Of a DNA stretch of 56,562 nt, positions 7,070 through 14,800 are shown piece by piece. The translations under genes were made by a program, and so were the position numbers. The DNA comes from an uncultured Clostridia bacterium (GTDB taxonomy: Bacteria; Bacillota; Clostridia; Christensenellales; Borkfalkiaceae). The DNA lies in NCBI GenBank assembly GCA_947587085.1, contig CANPXX010000002.1, positions 1-56,562 of the forward strand, written 5' to 3'. Numbering within the stretch: the first letter of the stretch is position 1; each line of letters begins with the position of its first letter. The notes beneath the pieces are model-generated. The model did no database searches. It worked only from the letters and a program-made list of their open reading frames with translations, and was not told where the DNA came from.

Positions 7070-8155
7070 ATGGAACAGACGGTGGGCGTATTCTTCGGGG
7101 GAAGGTCCAACGAGCGGGAGATCTCCGTCATCACGGGGATGCTCGCGGTCAATCTGCTGTGGGAGAGCGGGCGGCGGGTGCTCCCCGTCTATCTCCCGCC
7201 CGAGGGGGGGATGGCGACGGCGAAGAATTTGCGCCGCGTGGAGGACATCGCAAGGGGACGGCGGCTTCTGCCCGTCCGCATGGAGCGGGGCGGGGTCGCG
7301 GTCGGGCGGCGGCACATCGCGCTCGGGTGCGCCCTCAACTGCTGTCACGGCGGCATGGGGGAGGACGGCACCCTCGCCGCGCTCTTCGATTGGTACGCGA
7401 TTCCCTCCGCCTCGCCCTCCCTTCCCCTCTCGGCGGTGTTCATGGACAAAGAGCTCACCAAGATCGCGGCAAGGGGGCTGGGCGTTCCCGCGGCGCGCTC
7501 CTTCTGCGTGCGGGAGCGGCGGTGGGCGGAGGCGCGGGAGGAGGTACTCGCCGAAGCCGCCCGCTTCGGCTATCCCGTCATCGTCAAGCCCGTGCGGTTG
7601 GGTTCGAGCATCGGTGTCAAGGTGGCGCGCGGGGAGGAGGAGCTCGTTCTCGCCCTCGCGCTCGCCTTCTCGCTGGACGGTGCCGCCCTCGTGGAGGAGT
7701 ACTTCCCCGACAGGCGGGACATCAACTGTGCCGCTTACGCCCGCGGGGGAGAGATCGTGCTCTCCCCCCTCGAGGAGGTATTCTCGGACGGAGACCTGCT
7801 CAGCTTCCGCGAGAAATACGAGGCGCCCGCCAAGCGGAGCGAGCTCCCCGCGCGCCTTCCCGAGGCGGTGGCGGAGGGCATCCGCGAGAGCACGCGCCGC
7901 ATCGCCGAGGCGTTCTCCCTGCGCGGCGTGGTGCGCGCCGACTTCCTCGTGACGGGCGAGAAGTACTACTTCAACGAACTCAACGCGGTGCCGGGATCGC
8001 TCGCGGGGTATCTCTTCTCGGATTCCATGATCGGCTGCCGCGACTTTTTGTCGGGGCTCCTCGGCGAGGCGAAGCTCCCCGCGGAGAAGAAGCTCGTGCA
8101 GTCGGGCATCCTCTCCTCCCCCGTCTTTGCGGGCGGGAAGGGGAAGCGCAGGTAG
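7070..8155 (+). CDS. ddl: D-alanine--D-alanine ligase
   Basis: A 361-residue ATP-grasp ligase that makes the D-Ala-D-Ala dipeptide used by MurF. Motifs: VFFGGRSNEREIS at the N-terminus, NCCHGGMGEDGT, the ATP-grasp lysine region VIVKPVRLGSSIGVK, and the metal site YYFNELNAVPGSLAGYLF. GCGGAGG lies about 9 nt before the ATG. It follows the membrane MurF by 65 nt. The C-terminal tail (about residues 325-361) extends a little past the typical end. The FNELNAVPGS motif fits Ddl rather than carbamoyl-phosphate synthetase-like relatives. Confidence 0.94.
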   Translation: MEQTVGVFFGGRSNEREISVITGMLAVNLLWESGRRVLPVYLPPEGGMATAKNLRRVEDIARGRRLLPVRMERGGVAVGRRHIALGCALNCCHGGMGEDGTLAALFDWYAIPSASPSLPLSAVFMDKELTKIAARGLGVPAARSFCVRERRWAEAREEVLAEAARFGYPVIVKPVRLGSSIGVKVARGEEELVLALALAFSLDGAALVEEYFPDRRDINCAAYARGGEIVLSPLEEVFSDGDLLSFREKYEAPAKRSELPARLPEAVAEGIRESTRRIAEAFSLRGVVRADFLVTGEKYYFNELNAVPGSLAGYLFSDSMIGCRDFLSGLLGEAKLPAEKKLVQSGILSSPVFAGGKGKRR

Positions 8156-8189
8156 CCGAAAAAATTTTCGCTCCGCGGGGGACGAGAGG

Positions 8190-8218
8190 TTGCGCGCGGA
8201 AAAAAAGTATTGTATAAT
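8190..8218 (+). promoter_or_regulatory. Promoter of icd
   Basis: TTGCGC (8190-8195), 17-nt spacer, TATAAT (8213-8218). The expected start near 8225 leaves a short leader holding AAAGGAG before the ATG at 8238. Confidence 0.65.
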
Positions 8219-8237
8219 ATTGCAAAAGGAGAACGGT

Positions 8238-9434
8238 ATGAAGATCGAGATGCGCACGCCGCTCGTCGAGATGGACGGCGATGAAATGACCCGCGTGCTG
8301 TGGGGATGGATCAAGGAGATTCTGATCGCTCCGTACGTCGCGCTCAAAACGGAGTATTACGACCTCGGGCTCGTCCGCCGCGACGAGACGGAGGACGCGG
8401 TGACGGAGCAGAGCGCGCTCGCCGCGAAGCGGTACGGCGTCGCCGTCAAGTGCGCCACCATCACGCCCAACGAGGAGCGGAGGAAGGAGTACAGCTTAAA
8501 GCGGCTGTGGAAGAGCCCCAACGGCACCATCCGCCGCATTTTGGACGGGACGGTGTTCCGCGCCCCCATCCTGTGCGAGGGCATCCGCCCGTATATCCCG
8601 ACGTGGAAGAAGCCCATCGTGCTCGCCCGCCACGCCTATGGCGACGTGTATTCCGCCGTGGAGGCGCTTGCGGGGGAGGGCGAGGAGGTGTATCTCGTCT
8701 CCGAGCGGGAGGGGAAGGAGACCTCCCGCCTCCTCGTGCACGGCTTCGATGGCGCGGGCATGGTACAGGCGATGCACAACACGGAGCGGTCCGTCCGCTC
8801 CTTCGCGCACGCCTGCATGCGGTACGCGCTCGACGAGGGTCTCCCCGTCATGTTCGCCGCCAAGGACACCGTCTCCAAGGTGTACGACGGCAGGTTCAAA
8901 GAGATCGTGTGCGGCGTGTTCGAGGAATACCGCGCCGCCTTCGAGGAGAGGGGGCTCACCTTCCTCTATACCCTCATCGACGACGCCGTGGCGCGCATGG
9001 TGCGGTCGGAGGGGGGAATCCTGTGGGCATGCAAGAATTACGACGGCGACGTGATGAGCGACATGGTGGCGACCGCCTACGGCTCGCTCGGCATGATGAC
9101 TTCGGTGCTCGTCTCGCCCGACGGCGTCTATGAATACGAGGCGGCGCACGGCACCGTCACGCGGCATTACCGCAAGTACCTCGCGGGGGAGGAGACCTCC
9201 ACCAACCCCGTCGCCACCATCTTCGCATGGACGGGCGCGCTTGCCAAGCGCGGCGAATTGGACGGACTCCCCGCGCTCACCGCCTTTGCGAAGCGGTTGG
9301 AGCGCGCCACCATCTCCGTCATCGGGGAGGGGCGTATGACGGGGGACCTCATCCCCCTCTTCCGAAGGGAGGGCGTTCAGCCCGTCAAGCTCGAATCGCG
9401 GGAATTTCTGAGGGCGGTCGCGGAGCGGCTGTAA
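8238..9434 (+). CDS. icd: NADP-dependent isocitrate dehydrogenase (type II, eukaryote-like)
   Basis: 398 residues; oxidatively decarboxylates isocitrate to 2-oxoglutarate with reduction of NADP. It belongs to the homodimeric subfamily that includes animal and yeast cytosolic IDH, shown by VEMDGDEMTRVLWGWIK, ATITPNEERRKEY, SPNGTIRRILDGTVFR, KPIVLARHAYGD and AHGTVTRHYRKY. AAAGGAG precedes the ATG. It stands alone with its own promoter; no aconitase or citrate synthase is beside it. In an anaerobe it probably supplies 2-oxoglutarate and NADPH for glutamate synthesis. Confidence 0.95.
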   Translation: MKIEMRTPLVEMDGDEMTRVLWGWIKEILIAPYVALKTEYYDLGLVRRDETEDAVTEQSALAAKRYGVAVKCATITPNEERRKEYSLKRLWKSPNGTIRRILDGTVFRAPILCEGIRPYIPTWKKPIVLARHAYGDVYSAVEALAGEGEEVYLVSEREGKETSRLLVHGFDGAGMVQAMHNTERSVRSFAHACMRYALDEGLPVMFAAKDTVSKVYDGRFKEIVCGVFEEYRAAFEERGLTFLYTLIDDAVARMVRSEGGILWACKNYDGDVMSDMVATAYGSLGMMTSVLVSPDGVYEYEAAHGTVTRHYRKYLAGEETSTNPVATIFAWTGALAKRGELDGLPALTAFAKRLERATISVIGEGRMTGDLIPLFRREGVQPVKLESREFLRAVAERL

Positions 9435-9465
9435 GGCGGCGGACGGCGAATTTTTTCGTATCCGC

Positions 9466-9494
9466 TTGACACCCCGCGCGAAGTGTGATATGCT
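9466..9494 (+). promoter_or_regulatory. Promoter of rubrerythrin
   Basis: TTGACA (9466-9471), 17-nt spacer, TATGCT (9489-9494), about 55 nt before the start codon, which has a GGAGAGG-type ribosome site. Confidence 0.75.
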
Positions 9495-9551
9495 CTTGTC
9501 AGCATCCGACCCCGCCATAAAGCGCGGGAATGCGGAAAAGGAGAGGAAGAA

Positions 9552-10097
9552 ATGGAAAAGAAGAATCCCTATGCAGGCACCAAGACAGAGAAGAATCTTT
9601 GGGAGGCGTTCGCGGGCGAGTCGCAGGCGCGCAACAAGTACACCTACTTTGCGTCGGTCGCAAAGAAGGCGGGCTACGAGCAGATCGCGGAACTCTTCTT
9701 AAAGACGGCGGAGAACGAGAAGGAGCACGCCAAGCTGTGGTTCAAGGCGCTCGGCGAGCTCGGCGATACGCCTTCCAACCTTCTGCATGCGGCGGAGGGC
9801 GAGAACGCGGAGTGGACGGACATGTACGAGCGCATGGCGCGCGAGGCGGAGGAGGAGGGCTTCACCGCGCTTGCGGCGCAGTTCCGCGGCGTCGCCGCCA
9901 TCGAGAAAGCGCATGAGGAGCGCTACCGCGCATTGCTGAGGAACGTCGAGACGAAGCAGGTATTCGAGAAGGCGGGCGTGCAGGTGTGGGAGTGCCGCAA
10001 CTGCGGACACATCGTCGTGGGCGAGAAGGCGCCCGAGGTGTGCCCCGTCTGCAACCATCCGCAGGCGTTCTTCGAGGTGAAGAAGGACAACTATTGA
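9552..10097 (+). CDS. rbr: Rubrerythrin
   Basis: 181 residues: an N-terminal ferritin-like di-iron four-helix domain ([35 protein letters not shown] supply the glutamate/histidine ligands) and a C-terminal rubredoxin-like domain with CRNCG and CPVCNHP cysteine pairs (about residues 147-170). Reduces hydrogen peroxide in anaerobes. Single-gene unit with its own promoter and a terminator at 10164-10190. Confidence 0.96.
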   Translation: MEKKNPYAGTKTEKNLWEAFAGESQARNKYTYFASVAKKAGYEQIAELFLKTAENEKEHAKLWFKALGELGDTPSNLLHAAEGENAEWTDMYERMAREAEEEGFTALAAQFRGVAAIEKAHEERYRALLRNVETKQVFEKAGVQVWECRNCGHIVVGEKAPEVCPVCNHPQAFFEVKKDNY

Positions 10098-10163
10098 CAT
10101 CCCGCCCGCTTGCCCCCGAACGGCATGCGGGCAAAGCGAAAAAAATTTGTCCGACGGAACATA

Positions 10164-10190
10164 CCCCGCGCTCTGCGCGGGGATAATTTT
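10164..10190 (+). terminator. Intrinsic terminator after rubrerythrin
   Basis: Eight-base-pair stem CCCCGCGC/GCGCGGGG (10164-10171, 10175-10182) with a 3-nt loop and a downstream ATAATTTTTT tract. It separates rbr from the recombinase gene. Confidence 0.85.
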
Positions 10191-10210
10191 TTAAGGGGGG
10201 GAAGAAAGAG

Positions 10211-11119
10211 ATGTTGTATGAAGAATGGTTGAACGAATGGCTCGAACTGTACGTCAAGGTCTCGGTGAAAGATCGGACGTACGCGAAGTACCGCCGACAG
10301 GCGGAGAAGTACATCTTTCCCGCGCTCGGCGGGCTGGACGTGCGCGATCTGAGCGCGGGCACGCTGCAACGGTTTTCGGCGTCGCTCGTGGGGCGGGGAC
10401 TCGCGCCGAACAGCGCGAACTTCGTGATCTCGGTCTTGAAGGCGTCGCTGAGGAAGGGCACCCTGCTCGGGGTGGCGGACGGGCATTACGCCGACGCCAT
10501 CGTCCGTCCGAAGGTACGGGCGGGGCGGGTGACCTGTTTCAAACGCGCCGAGCAGAAGAAGATCGAGGCGTATGTCCTCTGCAAGGGTCCCTATCTTTTC
10601 GGGATCGTGCTCGCCCTCTATACGGGGCTGAGGATCGGGGAGCTCCTCGCGCTCACGTGGGACGACGTCGATTTGGGCAAGCGGCAGCTGACCGTCACAA
10701 AGACGTGCTACGACAGCTGGGAGAACGGGCGGTATAAGAAGGTGCTCGATACGCCCAAGACGCCGCGTTCGGAGCGCGTGATTCCGCTCCCGAAGCAGAT
10801 CGTCCGCTATCTGAGGGCGATCCGCAAGCAGACGATGGGACCCTTCGTGGTGTCGGCGCGGAGCGAATACGGGGCGCAGGTGCGCATCTACCAGCGTTCG
10901 TTCGAGCGGGTGCTCGGGAAGCTGAATATCGAGCGGAAGGGGTTCCATGCGCTTCGGCACACCTTCGCGACGCGTGCGCTCGAAGTGGGGATGGACGTAA
11001 AGACGCTTTCGGAGATCTTGGGGCATTCGAGCCCGACGGTGACGCTGACGCGGTACGCGCACTCGCTCATGGAGCACAAGATGGAGATGATGGAGAAGGT
11101 CGGGCGCCTCTTGCCTTGA
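10211..11119 (+). CDS. Tyrosine recombinase (probable DNA invertase of the adjacent promoter segment)
   Basis: 302 residues with a complete tyrosine-recombinase catalytic set: Arg141 (TGLRIGE), His246 and Arg249 (HALRH), His272 (LGHSS) and the Tyr282 nucleophile (TRYAH). The first ~100 residues are a helical core-binding domain (EEWLNEWLELYVKVSVKDRTYAKYR). No phage, plasmid or conjugation genes lie nearby and it is the only recombinase in the window. It sits 58 bp from one of two 24-bp inverted repeats flanking a promoter, so I infer it inverts that segment, as FimB/FimE, Mpi and RecV do elsewhere. An integrase left from an old element is the alternative. Confidence 0.88.
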   Translation: MLYEEWLNEWLELYVKVSVKDRTYAKYRRQAEKYIFPALGGLDVRDLSAGTLQRFSASLVGRGLAPNSANFVISVLKASLRKGTLLGVADGHYADAIVRPKVRAGRVTCFKRAEQKKIEAYVLCKGPYLFGIVLALYTGLRIGELLALTWDDVDLGKRQLTVTKTCYDSWENGRYKKVLDTPKTPRSERVIPLPKQIVRYLRAIRKQTMGPFVVSARSEYGAQVRIYQRSFERVLGKLNIERKGFHALRHTFATRALEVGMDVKTLSEILGHSSPTVTLTRYAHSLMEHKMEMMEKVGRLLP

Positions 11120-11146
11120 CCGCCGCAGAGGGTTTGGAAAAAAAGC

Positions 11147-11166
11147 GACCCCTCTTCGGAGGGGTC
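11147..11166 (-). terminator. Leftward-reading intrinsic terminator between recombinase and switch
   Basis: Stem GACCCCTC/GAGGGGTC (11147-11154, 11159-11166) with a TTCG loop. Read on the minus strand it is followed by GC and seven T, a good U-tract; read on the plus strand the tract is poor (CTTCTGC). It is therefore placed and oriented to stop transcripts started by the promoter at 11217-11244 before they run antisense into the recombinase. An outer 7-bp arm pair (11123-11129 and 11169-11175) may extend the structure. Confidence 0.8.
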
Positions 11167-11177
11167 CTTCTGCGGTA

Positions 11178-11201
11178 CATAGAATATGCTATTCTATGGA
11201 C
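11178..11201 (+). repeat. Left inverted repeat of the invertible segment
   Basis: A 24-bp sequence found exactly, in reverse complement, at 11730-11753. Each copy is itself nearly palindromic: 9-bp arms CATAGAATA and TATTCTATG around an asymmetric TGC centre, extended by GAC on one side. Two arms around a short asymmetric core is the layout expected of a tyrosine-recombinase crossover site, and the asymmetric core gives the two copies opposite direction, so recombination would invert rather than delete. Confidence 0.85.
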
Positions 11202-11216
11202 CTATACGCATATAAT

Positions 11217-11244
11217 TTTATACCACATCTTTGTGAAATGTCAA
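11217..11244 (-). promoter_or_regulatory. Invertible promoter, pointing left (predicted OFF state)
   Basis: On the minus strand: TTGACA (11244-11239), 16-nt spacer ending in TGG, TATAAA (11222-11217). This is a perfect -35 plus an extended -10 (TGN-TATAAA), the strongest promoter match in this region. Transcription should start near 11208, cross the left inverted repeat and meet the terminator at 11147-11166. Confidence 0.82.
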
Positions 11245-11256
11245 TGAAATTGCAGA

Positions 11257-11287
11257 AGATTTTTCGCCGAAAGCGAAAAATCTTTTT
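11257..11287 (+). terminator. Rightward-reading terminator inside the invertible segment
   Basis: Perfect 11-bp stem AGATTTTTCGC/GCGAAAAATCT (11257-11267, 11273-11283), 5-nt loop, then TTTTG. In this orientation it would stop read-through from the recombinase gene toward the surface operon. It sits behind the promoter, so it insulates the promoter in either orientation. Confidence 0.7.
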
Positions 11288-11425
11288 GTTAAATCGACCC
11301 CATTTTGGACTTAATGGGAAAAACCCTACACCATTTGCGGTTTTTCGGGCGGAAAATCCCCCCTTTTGCCCTCTCGGTCACCCCACCCCATTCCCGACTT
11401 GGGATTCTTGTTTCGGCAGCGATAA

Positions 11426-11469
11426 GGTAGAGATGTTTCGACTTCGGCTTCGCCTCCGCTCAACATGAC
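11426..11469 (+). repeat. Dispersed palindrome R1, right half-copy
   Basis: Matches the right arm of the R1 element (GGTAGAGATGTTTCGACTTC... through CTCAACATGAC) without the left arm. Other copies are at 11573, 28171, 29374, 51657 and 56493. Confidence 0.7.
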
Positions 11470-11572
11470 ATAAAGAAAGCGGCTTCGCCGCCCCGCATTC
11501 CCCTACTGTCATGCCGCCGCGCTTCCCCTACTGCCATGCCGCCCGACGCGTAGCGGAGCATTCTATAATAAT

Positions 11573-11669
11573 GTCATTTTGAGCGAAGTGAGCGGAGCGA
11601 ACGAAGTCGAAAAATCTCTACCGCATTCCTATAATAAGGTAGAGATGCCTCGACAAGCTCGGCATGACA
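11573..11669 (+). repeat. Dispersed palindrome R1, full copy
   Basis: Left arm from GTCATTTTGAGCG to AAAAATCTCTACC and right arm GGTAGAGATGCC... to GGCATGAC form an imperfect inverted repeat. This copy has a shortened right arm. It lies inside the invertible segment, so it would flip with it. Confidence 0.7.
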
Positions 11670-11729
11670 ATAAAGGAAAGTCGCTTCGGCTACAATAGGC
11701 GCTTCATACAGGGAAAACTTTCCATTTGA

Positions 11730-11753
11730 GTCCATAGAATAGCATATTCTATG
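11730..11753 (-). repeat. Right inverted repeat of the invertible segment
   Basis: Exact reverse complement, over 24 bp, of 11178-11201. On the plus strand the core reads GCA instead of TGC. It lies 143 bp before the start codon of the large surface protein. Confidence 0.85.
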
Positions 11754-11896
11754 GATTTTTGCGAAAGCCCGAGCGTCCGACGAAATGCGACCCCATATCT
11801 TAGAATCGACCCCATTCGGGGGGAAGGGAGCGGCGAGCGGTTCGGAGGGGCAGAGGGCACAATACAACATCTATGCAGAAGCAGGAGGAAACGGAA

Positions 11897-14800
11897 ATGA
11901 CGAAGATCAGAAAGAGGGTCATTCTGGCGTTGGGAATCGCGATGGCGATGACGTTGACCGCGGCGCTTGCGGTCCGCCCGATTCAAGAGCTGGCGGAAGC
12001 CGACCGGGGCACGAACTTTGTCATCGTCAACGAGATCTACGACGACGCGTCACATTCGTTCAACGCCATCAATTTGACGAACCTGTATACCAAAATCGCG
12101 GGTACGGGCACCTATGAAGCGGTTCGCGACGCGGGCACCAAGACGTCGCAGGACTTCCGTAACCTCAACGGCGGGTGGAACGTCTCGGTGTATTTCGGCG
12201 GGATAAAGTGGGACGCGACTTACCTCACCAAGGCGAACAACGGCGACGTCATCCTCGACCTGTGGCGCTCTTCGGACACGCTTACGGGGGGCGATGTCTC
12301 ACAATTTTCTTCATCCGAGAGTAATGACTACTCCACGAGTACCATTCGCTCATTTTTGATGGGGGACCGATACGCCCGCTTTACAAAGGCAAACGCGGCG
12401 AACAGCTTGACGCAGTTCATCGCCAAGCCCTCCCAAGTGGGGTATCAAGCATCTGAAACAAGCGACTACCAGAACGATGTCTTCTCCTCTGACGACTATC
12501 TTTGGCTTCCCTCTCTATCGGAAGCGGATAATAATACCATATGGAAGACGGACGCTTCTCTCAGAGCCGCAAATTCCGGTGTTGCGGGCGGGTATTATTG
12601 GCTCCGCACCGGCAATGCCCCATGGAATAAAGGTAGTAATGCGTACCGAGCCGACGTTTCGGGCGACGTCGCTTCTGTAAGTGTGACCGATTCCTACGGG
12701 GTGCGTCCTGCGCTTCACCTCAATCTTTCGATGGCGAAGTCGAATACGACGAGTGGCGCGCGCAACTCGGGCAAGTGGGTCACCGTCAACGAGCTCTATG
12801 ACGACGGCACGCACGCATTCAACGCGAGCAACCTCAACGACCTCTATAAGAGGCTTGTGGGCGCGGGTTCGTTCGACGCGGTGAGCTCGGCGGCGGACGG
12901 GATTCAGACGTCGTACAACTTCTACCTAAATAATGGCGGGGCGAACGTTTGGGTGTGGTTCGGCGGCATGAAGTGGGACGCGACTTACCTCACCAAGGCG
13001 AAGAACGGCGACGTCATCCTCGACCTGTGGCGCTCCGCGGACACGCTTACCAACGAGAAGGATACTTCGAAGTACTGCCCATGGGTGGACTGGGGCGATG
13101 AGGACGGCACCGTCCTGTACCCCGCGAACATGTATTCGACGAGCTATCTGCGCGTCGTCACGCTGAACGCGGGCGGGCAGTACTCCACGAGCAACAGCAC
13201 GCTCTCCGCCGTGCAAGCCCAAGACGCCTCCAACCAATACGCCCGCTTTACGATGATGGGCGGAACGGACAGCAGCGGGCGAGACAGCTTGGTGCCCTAT
13301 CTTGCGACGTCGTACGACGTCGGCTATCAGGAGAAAGAATGGAACGAAGCAATATACGGCTTCTACGGGAGCAATAACCTCTCGAACGACGCCTACGGAC
13401 AGGCAGAGGGGAACTACAGTCCCGACACCGACTATTGGAAGCGGGATAGCGAGCGCCCCGCCGCGGCGCAGTACGGCGCATGGGCGTGGGACTATCTCTT
13501 CATTCCCTCCGTCACCGAGGCGGGCATATCCGATGATAGGAACAGGAACGGTCTGTGGAATACCGACGCATCTATCCGGAGCGGGATGGGAGAGGGCGAT
13601 GTCTCGATGCCGTTCTCGCGCTCGGGCAGGAATAACATCCGCAACGTCTATCATTTTGACACCACCGGCACCTACAATAACTGCATCACCGGCTATGGTA
13701 GGGGCGTGCGGCCCGCGCTCCACCTCAACCTGTCGGCGATCGAGAGGAACATACAGGGGAGAAGCGGCGATTGGGTCACCGTCGGCGAGATCTATAACAA
13801 CGCATCGCAGACGTTCAGCGCCGCCAATTTGAAGAGCCTCTTCAAGACGCTCGTCGGCGCAGATACGTATGCCGAGCTCAAGGCGGCGGGCACCAAGACG
13901 TCGCAGGACTTCCGCGACCAAAACGGCGGGGCGAACGTCTCGGTGTGGTTCGGCGGCATGAAGTGGGACGCGACTTACCTCACGGCGGCAACGAACGGCG
14001 ACGTCATCCTCGACCTGTGGCGCTCGGCGGACATGCTTACGGGGGACGATGCCTCATCAAATTATTCAGGTACCATGAGCTCATTTTTGATGGGGGACCG
14101 ATACGCCCGATTTACAAGGACGGACGTGGCGAACAGCTTGACGCAGTTCATCGCCACGCCCTCCCAAGTGGGGTATCAAGCATCTGAAAGCACATACCCT
14201 GACGAGGCATTATCCTCTGACGACTATCTTTGGCTTCCTTCGCGATCGGAAACGATTACTGGGAACATCTGGCAGGCGGATGCTTTTCTCAGAGCCGCAA
14301 CATCCGGGGTTGGGGGCGGATATTGTTGGCTCCGTTCCACCCATTACAGTCTTTCTTACTATGCGTACGATCTCAACACTTCGGGCGATGTCGATTACGA
14401 TAATAAGAGCAATTACTTCGGGGTGCGTCCTGCGCTTCACCTCAATCTGACATCTGTCGCGCGAGCGATGGGCTCCTTAAACAAGGACGAATGGACGGGC
14501 AAACCCAAGACCTACGACCCCGACGGGATGACGTGGACGCTTCCGAAGAGCGAACTTGTGACCGTCAGCGCCGCCGAGGCGGACGGATGGACATGGAACG
14601 GGACCACCCTCACGGCGACCCGCGCAGGGTCCTGTCAGCTCACGATCGTGCCGACGTTCCTGTGGAGCGACGGCTCGTCCGATCCCGTCACCGTCACCTA
14701 CACGGTGGGAAAGGCAGACCTCGAGGCGAAGTACCGCGACCGCACCCATCCCGGCCTCTTGGAACAGCTGCGGGAGACGGTATTCCGATCGAGCGGCGAG

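Larger units (their letters stand above)
11202..11729. mobile_element. Predicted 528-bp invertible DNA segment carrying a promoter
   Basis: Bounded by perfect 24-bp inverted repeats and lying next to a tyrosine recombinase gene. It holds one strong promoter at its left end (minus strand) and no long gene. In the orientation given, the promoter fires away from the downstream surface operon; after inversion it would fire across the right repeat into it with a leader of roughly 170 nt. The inversion is inferred; the repeats, promoter and recombinase are seen directly. Confidence 0.78.
11120..11896. other. 777-bp gene-free region: promoter-inversion switch
   Basis: From left to right it holds a leftward terminator (11147-11166), left inverted repeat (11178-11201), leftward promoter (11217-11244), rightward terminator (11257-11287), one and a half dispersed palindromes (11426-11669), right inverted repeat (11730-11753) and a leader of about 140 nt before the surface gene. 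The first ~90 bp of the segment are far richer in A/T than the rest of the window. No convincing promoter points right toward 11897 in this orientation. Confidence 0.75.

Noticed and set aside
11178-11753. attL/attR of an integrated element for the inverted repeats
   Set aside because: att sites of an integrated element are direct repeats flanking cargo including the integrase; here the repeats are inverted, flank a promoter and exclude the recombinase gene.
11754-11896. A constitutive promoter for the surface operon in the fixed DNA right of the switch
   Set aside because: Only weak -10-like strings (ACAATAC) without a -35 box were found; none compares with the invertible promoter.
11897-14460. 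Diversity-generating retroelement target (DUF6273 resembles lectin-type folds)
   Set aside because: No reverse transcriptase, template repeat or accessory gene is visible in the window.
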